From Vitreoscilla sp. (GTDB lineage Bacteria > Pseudomonadota > Gammaproteobacteria > Burkholderiales > Burkholderiaceae), in the NCBI GenBank assembly GCA_014378125.1, contig JACMOG010000443.1:1-6126 (forward strand): a stretch of DNA of 6,126 bases, in the 5' to 3' direction. This document shows positions 1-6,126 of the stretch, piece after piece. The translations under genes and the position numbers were made by a program. Below the pieces are notes generated by a model, which saw nothing but the letters and a program-made list of their open reading frames with translations, was not told where the DNA came from and ran no database searches. How positions within the stretch are numbered: position 1 is the stretch's first letter; the number at the start of each line of letters is the position of its first letter.

Positions 1-1779
1 CACATCCAGGACGAGTCCGACAAGTCGGGCATGCGCATCGTCATCGACCTGAAGCGCGGCGAGGTGCCCGAGGTCATCCTGAACAACCTGTACAAGCAGA
101 CGCAGCTGCAGGACACGTTCGGCATGAACATGGTGGCGCTGATCGACGGCCAGCCCAAGGTGTGCAACCTGAAGCTGCTGATCGCCATCTTCCTGGAGCA
201 CCGCCGCGAAGTGGTCACGCGCCGCACGGTCTACGAGCTGAAGAAAGCGCGCGACCGCGGCCACGTGCTCGAAGGCCTGGCCGTGGCGTTGGCCAACATC
301 GACGACTTCATCGCGCTGATCAAGGAATCGCCCACCCCGCCGGTGGCCAAGACGGCGCTGATGGCGCGCGGCTGGGATTCGTCGCTGGTGCGCGAGATGC
401 TCGATCGCCCCACGGGCGACGCCCCCGGCGGCGCGGCGTCGTTCCGCCCCGACGGCCTGCCCGACCACTACGGCCTGCAGCCCGACGGCCTGTACCGCCT
501 GTCCGACACGCAGGCGCAGGAGATCCTGCAGATGCGGCTGCAGCGCCTCACCGGCCTGGAGCAGGACAAGATCGTCGGCGAATACAAGGAGGTGATGGCC
601 GAGATCGCCGACCTGCTCGACATCCTGGCGAAGAAGGAACGCGTCACCACGATCATTTCCGACGAGCTGTTGAAGCTGAAGGAAGAGTTCGGCACCAGCA
701 AGCTGGCCGTGCGCCGCAGCCACATCGAGCACAACGTGCAGGAGCTCGGCACCGAGGACCTGATCACGCCCACCGACATGGTGGTCACGCTGAGCCACAC
801 CGGCTACTTCAAGAGCCAGCCGCTGGCCGAATACCGTTCGCAGCGTCGCGGCGGCCGCGGCAAGCAGGCCACGCAGACCAAGGAAGACGACTGGGTCGGC
901 CAGCTGTTCATCGCCAACACGCACGACTGGATCCTGTGCTTCTCCGACGCCGGCCGCGTGTACTGGCTCAAGGTTTGGGAAGTGCCGCAGGGCGGCCGCA
1001 ATTCGCGCGGCAAGCCCATCGTCAACATGTTCCCGCTGCAGAAGGACGAGAAGATCACCGTGGTGCTGCCGCTCACCGGCGAGTTCCGCACGTTCCCTGC
1101 GAATCATTTCATCTTCATGGCCACCGCGCTGGGCACCGTCAAGAAGACGCCGCTGGACGACTTCAGCAATCCGCGCAAGGCCGGCATCATCGCGGTCACC
1201 CTGGACGACGGCGACCACCTGATCGGCGCCGCGCTCACCGACGGCCAGCACGACGTGATGCTGTTCTCCGACGGCGGCAAGGCCGTGCGCTTCGACGAGG
1301 CAGACGTGACGCCGCACGGCCGCACCTCGCGCGGCGTCAGGGGCATGGCGCTCAAGCCCGACCAGACGGTCATCGCCATGCTCGTGGCCGAGGACGAGAC
1401 GCAGAGCGTGCTCACCGCCACCGAGAACGGCTACGGCAAGCGCACCTCGATCGTCGAGTACACGCGCCACGGCCGCGGCACGAATGGAATGATCGCCATC
1501 CAGCAGAGCGAGCGCAACGGCAAGGTCGTCGCCGCCACGCTGGTGCGTCCGAACGACGAGATCATGCTCATCACCGACAAGGGCGTCCTGGTGCGCACGC
1601 GCATCAGCGAGGTTCGCGAGCTCGGACGCGCCACGCAGGGCGTCACGCTGATCGCGCTGGACGACGGCTCCAAGCTGTCGGGGCTGCAGCGCATCGTCGA
1701 AAACGACGCCAACATGGAAGCCGCCAGCGAAGGCGCCGAAGGCGACGTCCCGACCGACGGCACCGATCCGGCGGCCTGA
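1..1779 (+). CDS. gyrA: DNA gyrase subunit A, 5'-truncated by the window edge
   Basis: GyrA is the breakage-reunion subunit of the cytoplasmic GyrA2GyrB2 type II topoisomerase that adds negative supercoils using ATP. The reading frame is open from base 1, so the ATG at 31 is an internal Met and 592 residues are visible. By comparison with the 875-residue E. coli protein as I recall it, about the first third is missing, including the catalytic tyrosine and the quinolone-resistance region. Visible in order are the end of the core domain ([12 protein letters not shown] near residues 5-16), the coiled-coil arm (HRREVVTRR, then [12 protein letters not shown]), the GyrA box QRRGGRG at residues 281-287 (bases 841-861), and a beta-pinwheel C-terminal domain with repeated motifs such as [26 protein letters not shown] and [10 protein letters not shown]. 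The box and the pinwheel mark gyrase rather than ParC. The tail after the last blade is short and acidic ([13 protein letters not shown]). The stop is TGA at 1777-1779, four bases before serC. Confidence 0.98.
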   Translation, partial: HIQDESDKSGMRIVIDLKRGEVPEVILNNLYKQTQLQDTFGMNMVALIDGQPKVCNLKLLIAIFLEHRREVVTRRTVYELKKARDRGHVLEGLAVALANIDDFIALIKESPTPPVAKTALMARGWDSSLVREMLDRPTGDAPGGAASFRPDGLPDHYGLQPDGLYRLSDTQAQEILQMRLQRLTGLEQDKIVGEYKEVMAEIADLLDILAKKERVTTIISDELLKLKEEFGTSKLAVRRSHIEHNVQELGTEDLITPTDMVVTLSHTGYFKSQPLAEYRSQRRGGRGKQATQTKEDDWVGQLFIANTHDWILCFSDAGRVYWLKVWEVPQGGRNSRGKPIVNMFPLQKDEKITVVLPLTGEFRTFPANHFIFMATALGTVKKTPLDDFSNPRKAGIIAVTLDDGDHLIGAALTDGQHDVMLFSDGGKAVRFDEADVTPHGRTSRGVRGMALKPDQTVIAMLVAEDETQSVLTATENGYGKRTSIVEYTRHGRGTNGMIAIQQSERNGKVVAATLVRPNDEIMLITDKGVLVRTRISEVRELGRATQGVTLIALDDGSKLSGLQRIVENDANMEAASEGAEGDVPTDGTDPAA

Positions 1780-1783
1780 AACG

Positions 1784-2884
1784 ATGGCTGACACCCCGCG
1801 GCCATTCAACTTCGCGGCCGGCCCCGCGGCCATCCCCGAGGCCGTGCTGCGCGAGGCCGCGGCCGACATGCTGGATTGGCATGGCTGCGGCGTCGGCGTG
1901 ATGGAGATGAGCCATCGCGGCAAGGAGTTCATGCAGATCGCGGCCGAGGCAATGGCCGACCTGCGCGAGCTGCTGGCCGTGCCGGCCGACTTCCGCGTGC
2001 TGTTCATGCAGGGCGGCGGGCTGGGCGAGAACGCCATCGTGCCGATGAACCTGTCGCGCGGCGGCCTGGTCGATTTCGTGCAGACCGGCGGCTGGTCGAC
2101 CAAGTCGATCGCCGAGGCGCGCCGCTACGCGGACGTGGCCGTGGCAGCCACCAACGCGGGCAGCGCCGACAGCGCCATCCCCGATCCGTCCACCTGGCAC
2201 ATCCGCCCCGGCGCGGCGTACGTGCACGCCTGCACCAACGAGACGGTGGACGGCATCGAGTTCCACACGTTGCCCGACCTGAAGGCCCTGGGCAGCGACG
2301 CGCCGCTGGTGATCGACTGCTCGTCGCACATCCTCTCGCGCACCATCGACTGGTCGCGCGTGGGCCTGGCCTTCGCCGGCGCGCAGAAAAACATCGGCCC
2401 GGCGGGCCTCACCATCGTCATCGTGCGCGACGACCTGCTGGGACACGCCCTGCCCGTCACGCCCTCGGTGTTCGACTACAAGGTGGTGGCCGAGCACGAT
2501 ACCATGTTCAACACCCCGCCCACCTGGGCCATCTACATCGCCGGCCTCACCTTCAAGTGGATCAAGGCTCAGGGCGGCGTGGCGGCGATGGACACGCGCG
2601 CGGCCGAGAAGTCGGCGCTGCTGTACTCGGCCATCGATGCCTCCGGCGTGTTCGTCAACCGCGTGGCGCCGGGCTCGCGCTCGCGCATGAACGTGCCGTT
2701 CTGGCTGCGCGACGAGTCGCTGAACGACGCGTTCCTGGCCGGCGCGAATGAGCGCGGCCTGCTTGCGCTGAAGGGCCACAAGAGCGTGGGCGGCATGCGC
2801 GCCTCGATCTACAACGCGATGCCCGTCGAAGGCGCGCAGGCGCTCGTCAACTACCTCAACGAATTCGCCGCACGCCATGGCTGA
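1784..2884 (+). CDS. serC: Phosphoserine aminotransferase
   Basis: SerC is a cytoplasmic PLP-dependent class V (fold type I) aminotransferase. It converts 3-phosphohydroxypyruvate plus glutamate to phosphoserine in serine synthesis, and acts on the equivalent phosphorylated intermediate in the DXP-dependent vitamin B6 pathway. The protein is 366 residues, against 362 in E. coli. Visible are the N-terminal [11 protein letters not shown], the substrate-binding SHRGKEF (His44, Arg45), [10 protein letters not shown] with the PLP Schiff-base lysine at Lys202, [11 protein letters not shown], and [17 protein letters not shown] with the expected substrate arginine at Arg339. In the cofactor loop the E. 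coli GGGRGQF becomes GGGLGEN (Leu80, Glu82, Asn83), a change I recall as usual in related betaproteobacteria. The start at 1784 is four bases after the gyrA stop and gives the normal N-terminus. No good Shine-Dalgarno is visible, so reinitiation after gyrA translation is plausible. The 3' end overlaps pheA by 8 bases. Confidence 0.97.
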   Translation: MADTPRPFNFAAGPAAIPEAVLREAAADMLDWHGCGVGVMEMSHRGKEFMQIAAEAMADLRELLAVPADFRVLFMQGGGLGENAIVPMNLSRGGLVDFVQTGGWSTKSIAEARRYADVAVAATNAGSADSAIPDPSTWHIRPGAAYVHACTNETVDGIEFHTLPDLKALGSDAPLVIDCSSHILSRTIDWSRVGLAFAGAQKNIGPAGLTIVIVRDDLLGHALPVTPSVFDYKVVAEHDTMFNTPPTWAIYIAGLTFKWIKAQGGVAAMDTRAAEKSALLYSAIDASGVFVNRVAPGSRSRMNVPFWLRDESLNDAFLAGANERGLLALKGHKSVGGMRASIYNAMPVEGAQALVNYLNEFAARHG

Positions 2885-3986
2885 GAACGACGCCCCCAAC
2901 CCCAACCCCGACCTGCTTGCGCTGCGCGTGCAGATCGACGCCCTCGACCGCGAGCTGCTGGCCGCGCTGAACCGCCGCGCCTCGCTCGCGCTGACGGTGG
3001 GCGAGGTGAAGAAGCGCGAGGGCTCGGTGGCGTTCCGCCCCGAGCGCGAGGCGCAGGTCATCGATGGACTCAAGGCCGAGAACACCGGCCCGCTGAAGAC
3101 CGAGAGCGTGGCGCCCATCTGGCGCGAGATCATGTCGGCCTGCCGCGCGCTGGAGACGCCCTCGCGCGTGGCCTACCTGGGCCCCGCCGGCACGTTCAGC
3201 GAGGAGGCCGCGCTCGGCTACTTCGGGTCGTCCATCGTGCGGGTGCCGTGCGCCAGCGTCGACGAGGTGTTCCGCGTCACCACCGCGGGCGCGGCCGACT
3301 TCGGCGTGGTGCCGGTCGAGAACTCCACCGAGGGCATGGTGGCGCGCTCGCTCGACCAGTTCCTCGTCACGCCGCTGTTCATCATCGGCGAGACCAGCCT
3401 GTTCGTGCGCCACAACCTGCTGCGCAAGCCGAACACGCTGGAGGGCATCTCGGCCGTCTGCGCGCATCCGCAGGCGCTCGCGCAATGCCACATGTGGCTC
3501 AACGACCACCTGCCGCACGCCGAGCGCCGGCCGGTGGCGAGCAACGCCGAGGGCGCGCGCCTGGCCTCGCTCGACCCCACGCTCGCCGCCATCGCCAGCA
3601 CGCGCGCGGCCAGCGAATACGGCCTGCACGTGGTGTCGCCGGCGGTCCAGGACGACGCGAACAACCGCACCCGTTTCGCCATCATCACGCACACCGAGCG
3701 CCATCCGGCGCCCAAGGCGTCGGGCCACGACTGCACCAGCCTCGTGGTCACCGTGTCCAACCGTCCCGGCGCGCTGCACGACATGCTCGTGCCGCTGAAG
3801 GCCAACGGCGTGTCGATGACCAAGTTCGAGTCGCGCCCGGCCCGCTCGGGCCAGTGGGAGTACTACTTCTACGTCGACATCGCGGGCCACCCCGACCAGC
3901 CGCACGTGCACGCCGCGCTCGACGAGCTGCGCAAGGTGTGCGGGTTCTTCAAGATCCTGGGCACGTATCCGGTCGACGTGCACTGA
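2877..3986 (+). CDS. pheA: Bifunctional chorismate mutase / prephenate dehydratase (P-protein)
   Basis: The P-protein carries the phenylalanine branch: chorismate to prephenate, then prephenate to phenylpyruvate. It has 369 residues and three domains. Residues about 12-95 are an AroQ-type mutase; with a constant offset of six from E. coli, Arg17, Arg34, Lys45, Arg57 and Glu58 match Arg11, Arg28, Lys39, Arg51 and Glu52, and the RPEREAQV wording is typical of Pseudomonas/Burkholderiales forms. Residues about 97-275 are the dehydratase domain, with [20 protein letters not shown] (146-153) and the catalytic NRTRF (263-267, Thr265). Residues about 285-369 are an ACT domain with RPGAL (296-300) and ESRP (318-321), the usual phenylalanine-binding segments, so allosteric feedback inhibition by phenylalanine is expected. 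The start ATG lies inside the last codons of serC (overlap 2877-2884), which suggests translational coupling; no Shine-Dalgarno is obvious. It faces the H-NS-like gene convergently. Confidence 0.98.
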   Translation: MAENDAPNPNPDLLALRVQIDALDRELLAALNRRASLALTVGEVKKREGSVAFRPEREAQVIDGLKAENTGPLKTESVAPIWREIMSACRALETPSRVAYLGPAGTFSEEAALGYFGSSIVRVPCASVDEVFRVTTAGAADFGVVPVENSTEGMVARSLDQFLVTPLFIIGETSLFVRHNLLRKPNTLEGISAVCAHPQALAQCHMWLNDHLPHAERRPVASNAEGARLASLDPTLAAIASTRAASEYGLHVVSPAVQDDANNRTRFAIITHTERHPAPKASGHDCTSLVVTVSNRPGALHDMLVPLKANGVSMTKFESRPARSGQWEYYFYVDIAGHPDQPHVHAALDELRKVCGFFKILGTYPVDVH

Positions 3987-4028
3987 GCGGGCTCGGGTCT
4001 TGTTGCCGGTCGGGGCTCTACTGGTGAT

Positions 4029-4058
4029 CGGGCCGAAGGCCTCGGTTGCATCGGCCCG
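4029..4058. repeat. Inverted repeat in the convergent pheA / H-NS gap, possible weak terminator
   Basis: The arms CGGGCCGA (4029-4036) and TCGGCCCG (4051-4058) are perfectly complementary over 8 bases around a 14-base loop, 43 bases after the pheA stop. A second dyad, the perfect 12-base palindrome GCCGCATGCGGC (4060-4071), follows at once. Neither is followed by a T-run on either strand, so they do not meet the usual criteria for an intrinsic terminator. The position between convergent genes makes a role in transcription termination or 3'-end protection possible. In DNA this GC-rich, chance dyads are also common. Confidence 0.35.
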
Positions 4059-4107
4059 TGCCGCATGCGGCCGCTCGACCCCGCGGCCGAGGCGGCCTGA
4101 GCGCGGA

Positions 4108-4425
4108 TCAGACCGCGAAGTCTTCGAGCTTGCGGCCGGCGGCCAGCGCCGCCGTGAGCCAGCGCGGTTTGAGTCCGCGGCCCGTCCACTGGTTGCCCTG
4201 GTCGTCCTTGTACTTGGCAGCGACGGCCTTGCGTTCGGTGCCGTCCAGCTTGAGGCCGGCCTTGCGGGCACGCGCCGGGGCGGCGAGGTCATCGCCGGTG
4301 AGGCCGTGTTCGGCCATGATCCTGCGAATCTCGTCGATCGCGTCCTGTCGCCCTTTTGAATTCAGTTGAGCGATTTGTCTCTCGAGATCGGCCTTTTGCC
4401 GAATCAGCTGCTGCAGGTCTGCCAT
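4108..4425 (-). CDS. Short H-NS-family histone-like nucleoid-structuring protein
   Basis: H-NS-family proteins bind DNA, preferentially AT-rich tracts, oligomerise and often silence transcription. The protein is 105 residues from the chosen start. Residues about 1-40 are helical and probably coiled-coil (LQQLIRQKADLERQIAQ), the oligomerisation part. A charged linker (about 48-66, ARARKAGLKLDGTERK) follows. The C-terminal DNA-binding domain has Tyr72 and a TGRGLKPRWL core (residues 81-90), the GRG-type loop that enters the minor groove in Burkholderiales/Xanthomonas-type H-NS proteins. The ATG at 4425 is preferred because AAGGA (4435-4431) stands 5 bases before it. The ATG at 4431 would abut that ribosome site, and an in-frame TTG at 4470 would add 15 residues unlike the family. 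The gene lies convergent to pheA and divergent from tyrA, alone on its strand. It could be a global nucleoid protein or one of several paralogues; one window cannot decide. Confidence 0.93.
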   Translation of the reverse strand: MADLQQLIRQKADLERQIAQLNSKGRQDAIDEIRRIMAEHGLTGDDLAAPARARKAGLKLDGTERKAVAAKYKDDQGNQWTGRGLKPRWLTAALAAGRKLEDFAV

Positions 4426-4430
4426 ACCCA

Positions 4431-4435
4431 TCCTT
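4431..4435 (-). promoter_or_regulatory. Ribosome binding site deciding the start of the H-NS-like gene
   Basis: On the minus strand AAGGA (4435 down to 4431) is followed by the 5-base spacer TGGGT and ATG at 4425-4423. This spacing is normal and picks the second of two close ATG codons; the first ATG (4431-4429) starts inside the motif itself. It is one of the few recognisable Shine-Dalgarno sequences in the window. Confidence 0.65.
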
Positions 4436-4542
4436 GAGGTGGAGGCCGGGTCGAATATGCCCAGTTCCAACCGAGTTTAGCCGCGGAACCCTTTTCGGTG
4501 CGCGTCGTTCATCCGCCTCGAACGACCGCTGGGAGAATGTAA

Positions 4543-4584
4543 TTCACCGGCCGCGGCATGCCCTGCCGCAGGGTTTGCGGTGAA
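4543..4584. repeat. Compound inverted repeat upstream of tyrA (distal hairpin)
   Basis: The outer arms TTCACCG (4543-4549) and CGGTGAA (4578-4584) pair over 7 bases. Inside them GCGGCA (4553-4558) pairs with TGCCGC (4564-4569) around a 5-base loop; an alternative inner stem is CCCTG (4561-4565) with CAGGG (4569-4573). The nested arms could form one branched RNA or DNA structure. No T-run follows, so it is not a standard terminator. Function is unknown. Confidence 0.4.
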
Positions 4585-4652
4585 ACCCCCTCCAGGTTGT
4601 GCAAAAATTGCTCTATGGCCCGCGTTTGCGTGGTCTTGTCGCCCCGCGCCCG

Positions 4653-4708
4653 GCCGCGCCGCTCGAATAACTGTTACTTTTGTAACCTCAGTTTCCGAGC
4701 GGCGTGGC
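4653..4708. repeat. Long imperfect hairpin upstream of tyrA with AT-rich dyad core
   Basis: The outer arms at 4653-4665 (GCCGCGCCGCTCG) and 4696-4708 (CGAGCGGCGTGGC) are complementary at 12 of 13 positions, the odd one being a G-T pair. Inside, AACT (4669-4672) can pair with AGTT (4690-4693), and GTTAC (4673-4677) with GTAAC (4682-4686) around a TTTT loop, leaving a CTC bulge (4687-4689). The result is a 56-base foldback, 112 bases before the tyrA start. Neither strand has a T-run after the stem, which argues against an intrinsic terminator. It may be an RNA element in a tyrA leader, or the GTTAC-N4-GTAAC core may be an operator for a dimeric regulator. The structure is seen directly; any role is inference. 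Confidence 0.6.
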
Positions 4709-4820
4709 ACGGATGTCGTGTCGACCGAGTCGTCGGGAATGAATTCCGTTGCGCAAATATGTCCGCGCGGCGGGTTTCAGCGGTTCGACATGCTTTGATC
4801 TCAAATAGAAAAGATTCCAG

Positions 4821-5678
4821 ATGTTCAGGCAGCTAGGGCTGATCGGTTGCGGTTTGATGGGGGGCTCGTTCGCCCTGGCGCTGAAGCGCGCCGGCCTGGT
4901 GAAGCACGTGGTGGGCTACAGCAAGTCGCCGTCCACCGTCATCACCGCGCAGAAAATGGGCGTCATCGACCAGATGGCCGAGTCGGCGCTGATGGCCGTG
5001 TCGGGCGCCGACATCGTGCTGATCGCCGTGCCGGTGGCCGCCACCGAGGCCACGCTGCGCGCCATCCGCCACCTGGTGCACCCCAACACGCTGTTCATGG
5101 ACGTGGGCAGCACCAAGGGCAACGTGGTGGAGGCCGCGCGCCGCGTGCTGCGCGAGCGCCTGCCCAGCTTCGTGCCGGCGCACCCCATCGCGGGCAAGGA
5201 AGTGGCCGGCATCACGCACGCGGACGCCACGCTGTACCAGGACTGCCAGGTGGTGCTCACGCCGGTGCTCGAGACCGACATGAACCTCATCGAGCGCGCC
5301 CGCGCCGCGTGGACGGGCATCGGCGCGCACGTGCGCGTGATGACGCCCGACGCGCACGACGCCGCGTTCGCCGCCGTCAGCCACCTGCCGCACCTGCTCG
5401 CGTTCGCGGCCTATCTCGGCGTGGCACACCAGCCCGAGGGCGCGCAGTTCCTCGACCTGGCAGGCCCCGGCTTCCGCGACTTCACGCGCATCGCCGCCAG
5501 CGACCCCGCCGTCTGGCGCGACGTGCTGCTGGCCAACCGCGCGCAGGTGCTCGCGCAGGCGGAGCTGTTCAAGACGCAGCTCTACAAGTTCGAGTCGGCC
5601 ATGCGCGAAGGCAAGGCCGACGCCATCGAGGCCCTGATCAAGGAAGCCGCCGCGGGTCGCGCGAACTGGAAGAAATGA
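4821..5678 (+). CDS. tyrA: Prephenate dehydrogenase
   Basis: TyrA oxidatively decarboxylates prephenate to 4-hydroxyphenylpyruvate with NAD(P)+, the committed step to tyrosine. The 285-residue protein has an N-terminal Rossmann fold with GCGLMG (residues 9-14), then DVGSTKG near 93-99, the catalytic-site [10 protein letters not shown] beginning at His121, and [10 protein letters not shown] (187-196). The C-terminal helical domain carries [10 protein letters not shown] and WRDVLLANR, typical of the family. It is monofunctional: there is no fused chorismate mutase as in enteric TyrA and no C-terminal ACT domain, so feedback control, if any, does not act through ACT. Some relatives use arogenate, and specificity cannot be settled by eye. 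The ATG at 4821 puts the dinucleotide-binding strand at the very N-terminus, as expected, though the ribosome site is weak. It is separated from pheA by the oppositely oriented H-NS-like gene, so it probably starts its own transcript, continuing into aroA 97 bases later. Confidence 0.96.
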   Translation: MFRQLGLIGCGLMGGSFALALKRAGLVKHVVGYSKSPSTVITAQKMGVIDQMAESALMAVSGADIVLIAVPVAATEATLRAIRHLVHPNTLFMDVGSTKGNVVEAARRVLRERLPSFVPAHPIAGKEVAGITHADATLYQDCQVVLTPVLETDMNLIERARAAWTGIGAHVRVMTPDAHDAAFAAVSHLPHLLAFAAYLGVAHQPEGAQFLDLAGPGFRDFTRIAASDPAVWRDVLLANRAQVLAQAELFKTQLYKFESAMREGKADAIEALIKEAAAGRANWKK

Positions 5679-5775
5679 CGGCCCCGTCGCTGCCTCCCAA
5701 GGGGGAGCTCGGTTAGGCTCGGGTACGGCCCTCGCTTCCCGAGGCCACGTCCTCCTCGTCACTCAGTCAGCCAGC
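5679..5775. repeat. tyrA-aroA spacer with small inverted repeats
   Basis: The 97-base gap holds CTCCC-AAGG-GGGAG (5694-5707), and then CTCGGG (5718-5723), which can pair with CCCGAG (5738-5743). An overlapping alternative pairs GGC plus CTCG (5727-5734, with one bulged C) with CGAGGCC (5740-5746). There is no T-run. The CTCCCAAGGGGGAG type of sequence resembles dispersed intergenic elements I recall from Comamonadaceae genomes, but this was not checked. The gap is wider than at gyrA-serC-pheA, so tyrA and aroA are unlikely to be translationally coupled. Confidence 0.4.
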
Positions 5776-6126
5776 ATGTACGCGATCCCCTTCCTCGACC
5801 TCCCGCCCCTTCGCTCGGCCGCCGGCCGCGTGCGCCTGCCCGGTTCCAAGAGCATCTCCAACCGCGTGCTGCTGCTGGCCGGCCTGGCCGCCGGCACGAC
5901 GGCGGTGCACGACCTGCTGGACTCCGACGACACCCGCGTGATGCTGGCCGCGCTCGAGACGCTGGGTTGCGGGCTGCGCCGCGACGGCGCCGTGCTGCAC
6001 GTCACCGGCATCGGCGGCGTCCTCACGAACCAACGGGCGAAGCTGTTCCTGGGCAACGCCGGCACGGCCATGCGTCCCCTCACCGCGGCGCTGGCGATGC
6101 TGGCCACGCTGCAGGGCGGCGAGTTC
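5776..6126 (+). CDS. aroA: 3-phosphoshikimate 1-carboxyvinyltransferase (EPSP synthase), 3'-truncated by the window edge
   Basis: EPSP synthase transfers the enolpyruvyl group of phosphoenolpyruvate to shikimate 3-phosphate, the step before chorismate synthase and the target of glyphosate. The ORF is open at base 6126; 117 residues are visible, about a quarter of the usual length. Diagnostic motifs are [10 protein letters not shown] (residues 21-30), with the substrate-binding Lys25, Ser26 and Arg30, then [11 protein letters not shown] (46-56), and [12 protein letters not shown] (93-104), whose glycine and Ala-Met-Arg-Pro wording match the glyphosate-sensitive class I enzymes such as E. coli AroA. 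The ATG at 5776 gives the normal short leader ([12 protein letters not shown]) before the first motif; there is no clear Shine-Dalgarno. In other betaproteobacteria cmk and rpsA commonly follow aroA, which would be expected just outside this window. aroA is probably cotranscribed with tyrA. Confidence 0.97.
   Translation, partial: MYAIPFLDLPPLRSAAGRVRLPGSKSISNRVLLLAGLAAGTTAVHDLLDSDDTRVMLAALETLGCGLRRDGAVLHVTGIGGVLTNQRAKLFLGNAGTAMRPLTAALAMLATLQGGEF

Larger units (their letters stand above)
4426..4820. promoter_or_regulatory. Divergent intergenic control region between the H-NS-like gene and tyrA
   Basis: This stretch of about 395 bases holds no convincing gene; short open frames here lack family resemblance and good starts. 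It is patchily less GC-rich than the surrounding genes, with AT-rich pockets near 4541, 4601-4611, 4666-4695, 4741-4761 and 4793-4815. Its position upstream of two genes transcribed outward means it must carry at least the promoter of the H-NS-like gene and most likely one for tyrA-aroA. I could not find a -35/-10 pair close enough to sigma-70 consensus to name. It contains two compound inverted repeats (4543-4584 and 4653-4708), the small dyad GCAA-AAA-TTGC (4601-4611) and the palindrome TTGCGCAA (4749-4756). The tyrA start is preceded only by a weak purine run (AGAAAAGA, 4807-4814). Confidence 0.6.

Noticed and set aside
162..1901. Long + strand open frame inside gyrA
   Set aside because: It is the other-frame shadow of gyrA: an Arg/Ala/Gly/Pro/His-rich translation with no family motifs, a by-product of high GC.
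1643..3133. Long minus-strand open frame across serC and pheA
   Set aside because: It runs antisense to three well-supported genes and its translation is low-complexity His/Arg/Ala/Val-rich text typical of antisense frames in high-GC DNA.
2856..4292. Long minus-strand open frame across pheA and part of the H-NS-like gene
   Set aside because: Antisense to pheA and out of frame with the recognisable H-NS-like protein; Arg/Ala/His-rich composition with no motif.
4426..4470. Longer H-NS-like protein starting at a TTG at 4470
   Set aside because: The 15 extra residues do not fit the family's N-terminus and the only good ribosome site points to the ATG at 4425.
4653..4708. Intrinsic terminator
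   Set aside because: The stem is strong, but neither strand has a T-run after it and no gene ends next to it.
4543..4820. Attenuator with a Tyr/Phe-rich leader peptide before tyrA
   Set aside because: I looked for a short frame with clustered aromatic codons followed by alternative stems and a T-run; none is present.
4558..4836. Cys/Arg-rich 92-codon + strand open frame upstream of tyrA
   Set aside because: No ribosome site, no recognisable family, runs through both hairpins and overlaps the tyrA start; best explained as chance.
4833..5762. Long minus-strand open frame opposite tyrA
   Set aside because: Antisense shadow of tyrA; all conserved motifs are in the + strand frame.
5763..6107. 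Minus-strand open frame opposite aroA
   Set aside because: The + strand frame encodes clear EPSP synthase motifs; this frame is its Ser/Arg/Ala-rich shadow.
1..6126. CRISPR array, insertion sequence, tRNA, or an undescribed multi-gene system
   Set aside because: No regularly spaced direct repeats, transposase-like frames, terminal repeats or tRNA-like folds were seen; all sizeable genes are known housekeeping families.

Overview
This is an ordinary chromosomal housekeeping region from a high-GC Gram-negative bacterium, most likely a betaproteobacterium of the Burkholderiales, with a Comamonadaceae-like flavour. The taxonomic call rests on gene order (gyrA, serC, pheA, tyrA, aroA), strong G/C third-position bias, protein wording I recall from that group (for example the GGGLxEN segment of SerC and the HPIAGKE segment of TyrA), and a short H-NS-type protein of the kind common in Burkholderiales. 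It is inference from recall, not from a search.

Layout: (1) 1-1779, + strand: the 3' two thirds of gyrA (DNA gyrase subunit A), open at the left edge. (2) 1784-2884, +: serC, four bases after gyrA. (3) 2877-3986, +: pheA (chorismate mutase/prephenate dehydratase), overlapping serC by 8 bases. (4) 3987-4107: a convergent gap with GC-rich dyads but no T-tract. (5) 4108-4425, - strand: a short H-NS-family nucleoid protein gene inserted into the otherwise co-directional run. (6) 4426-4820: about 395 bases without a convincing gene, the divergent control region between the H-NS-like gene and tyrA; it holds two compound inverted repeats, one of them a 56-base hairpin around an AT-rich GTTAC-TTTT-GTAAC core. 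(7) 4821-5678, +: tyrA (prephenate dehydrogenase). (8) 5679-5775: a 97-base gap with small inverted repeats. (9) 5776-6126, +: the first 117 codons of aroA (EPSP synthase), open at the right edge.

How the genes work together: AroA makes EPSP, the precursor of chorismate. The mutase domain of PheA converts chorismate to prephenate, its dehydratase domain takes prephenate towards phenylalanine, and TyrA takes prephenate towards tyrosine. SerC belongs to the phosphorylated serine pathway and also transaminates in pyridoxal phosphate synthesis, so it supplies serine and the cofactor used by the final aminotransferases. gyrA, serC and pheA are packed tightly enough for cotranscription and translational coupling. 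tyrA-aroA probably forms a second unit with its own promoter, because a convergent gene and a divergent control region separate it from pheA.

I find no CRISPR array, mobile element, tRNA, rRNA or unknown defence or biosynthetic system. The parts that merit a second look are the position of the H-NS-like gene and the structured region upstream of tyrA.
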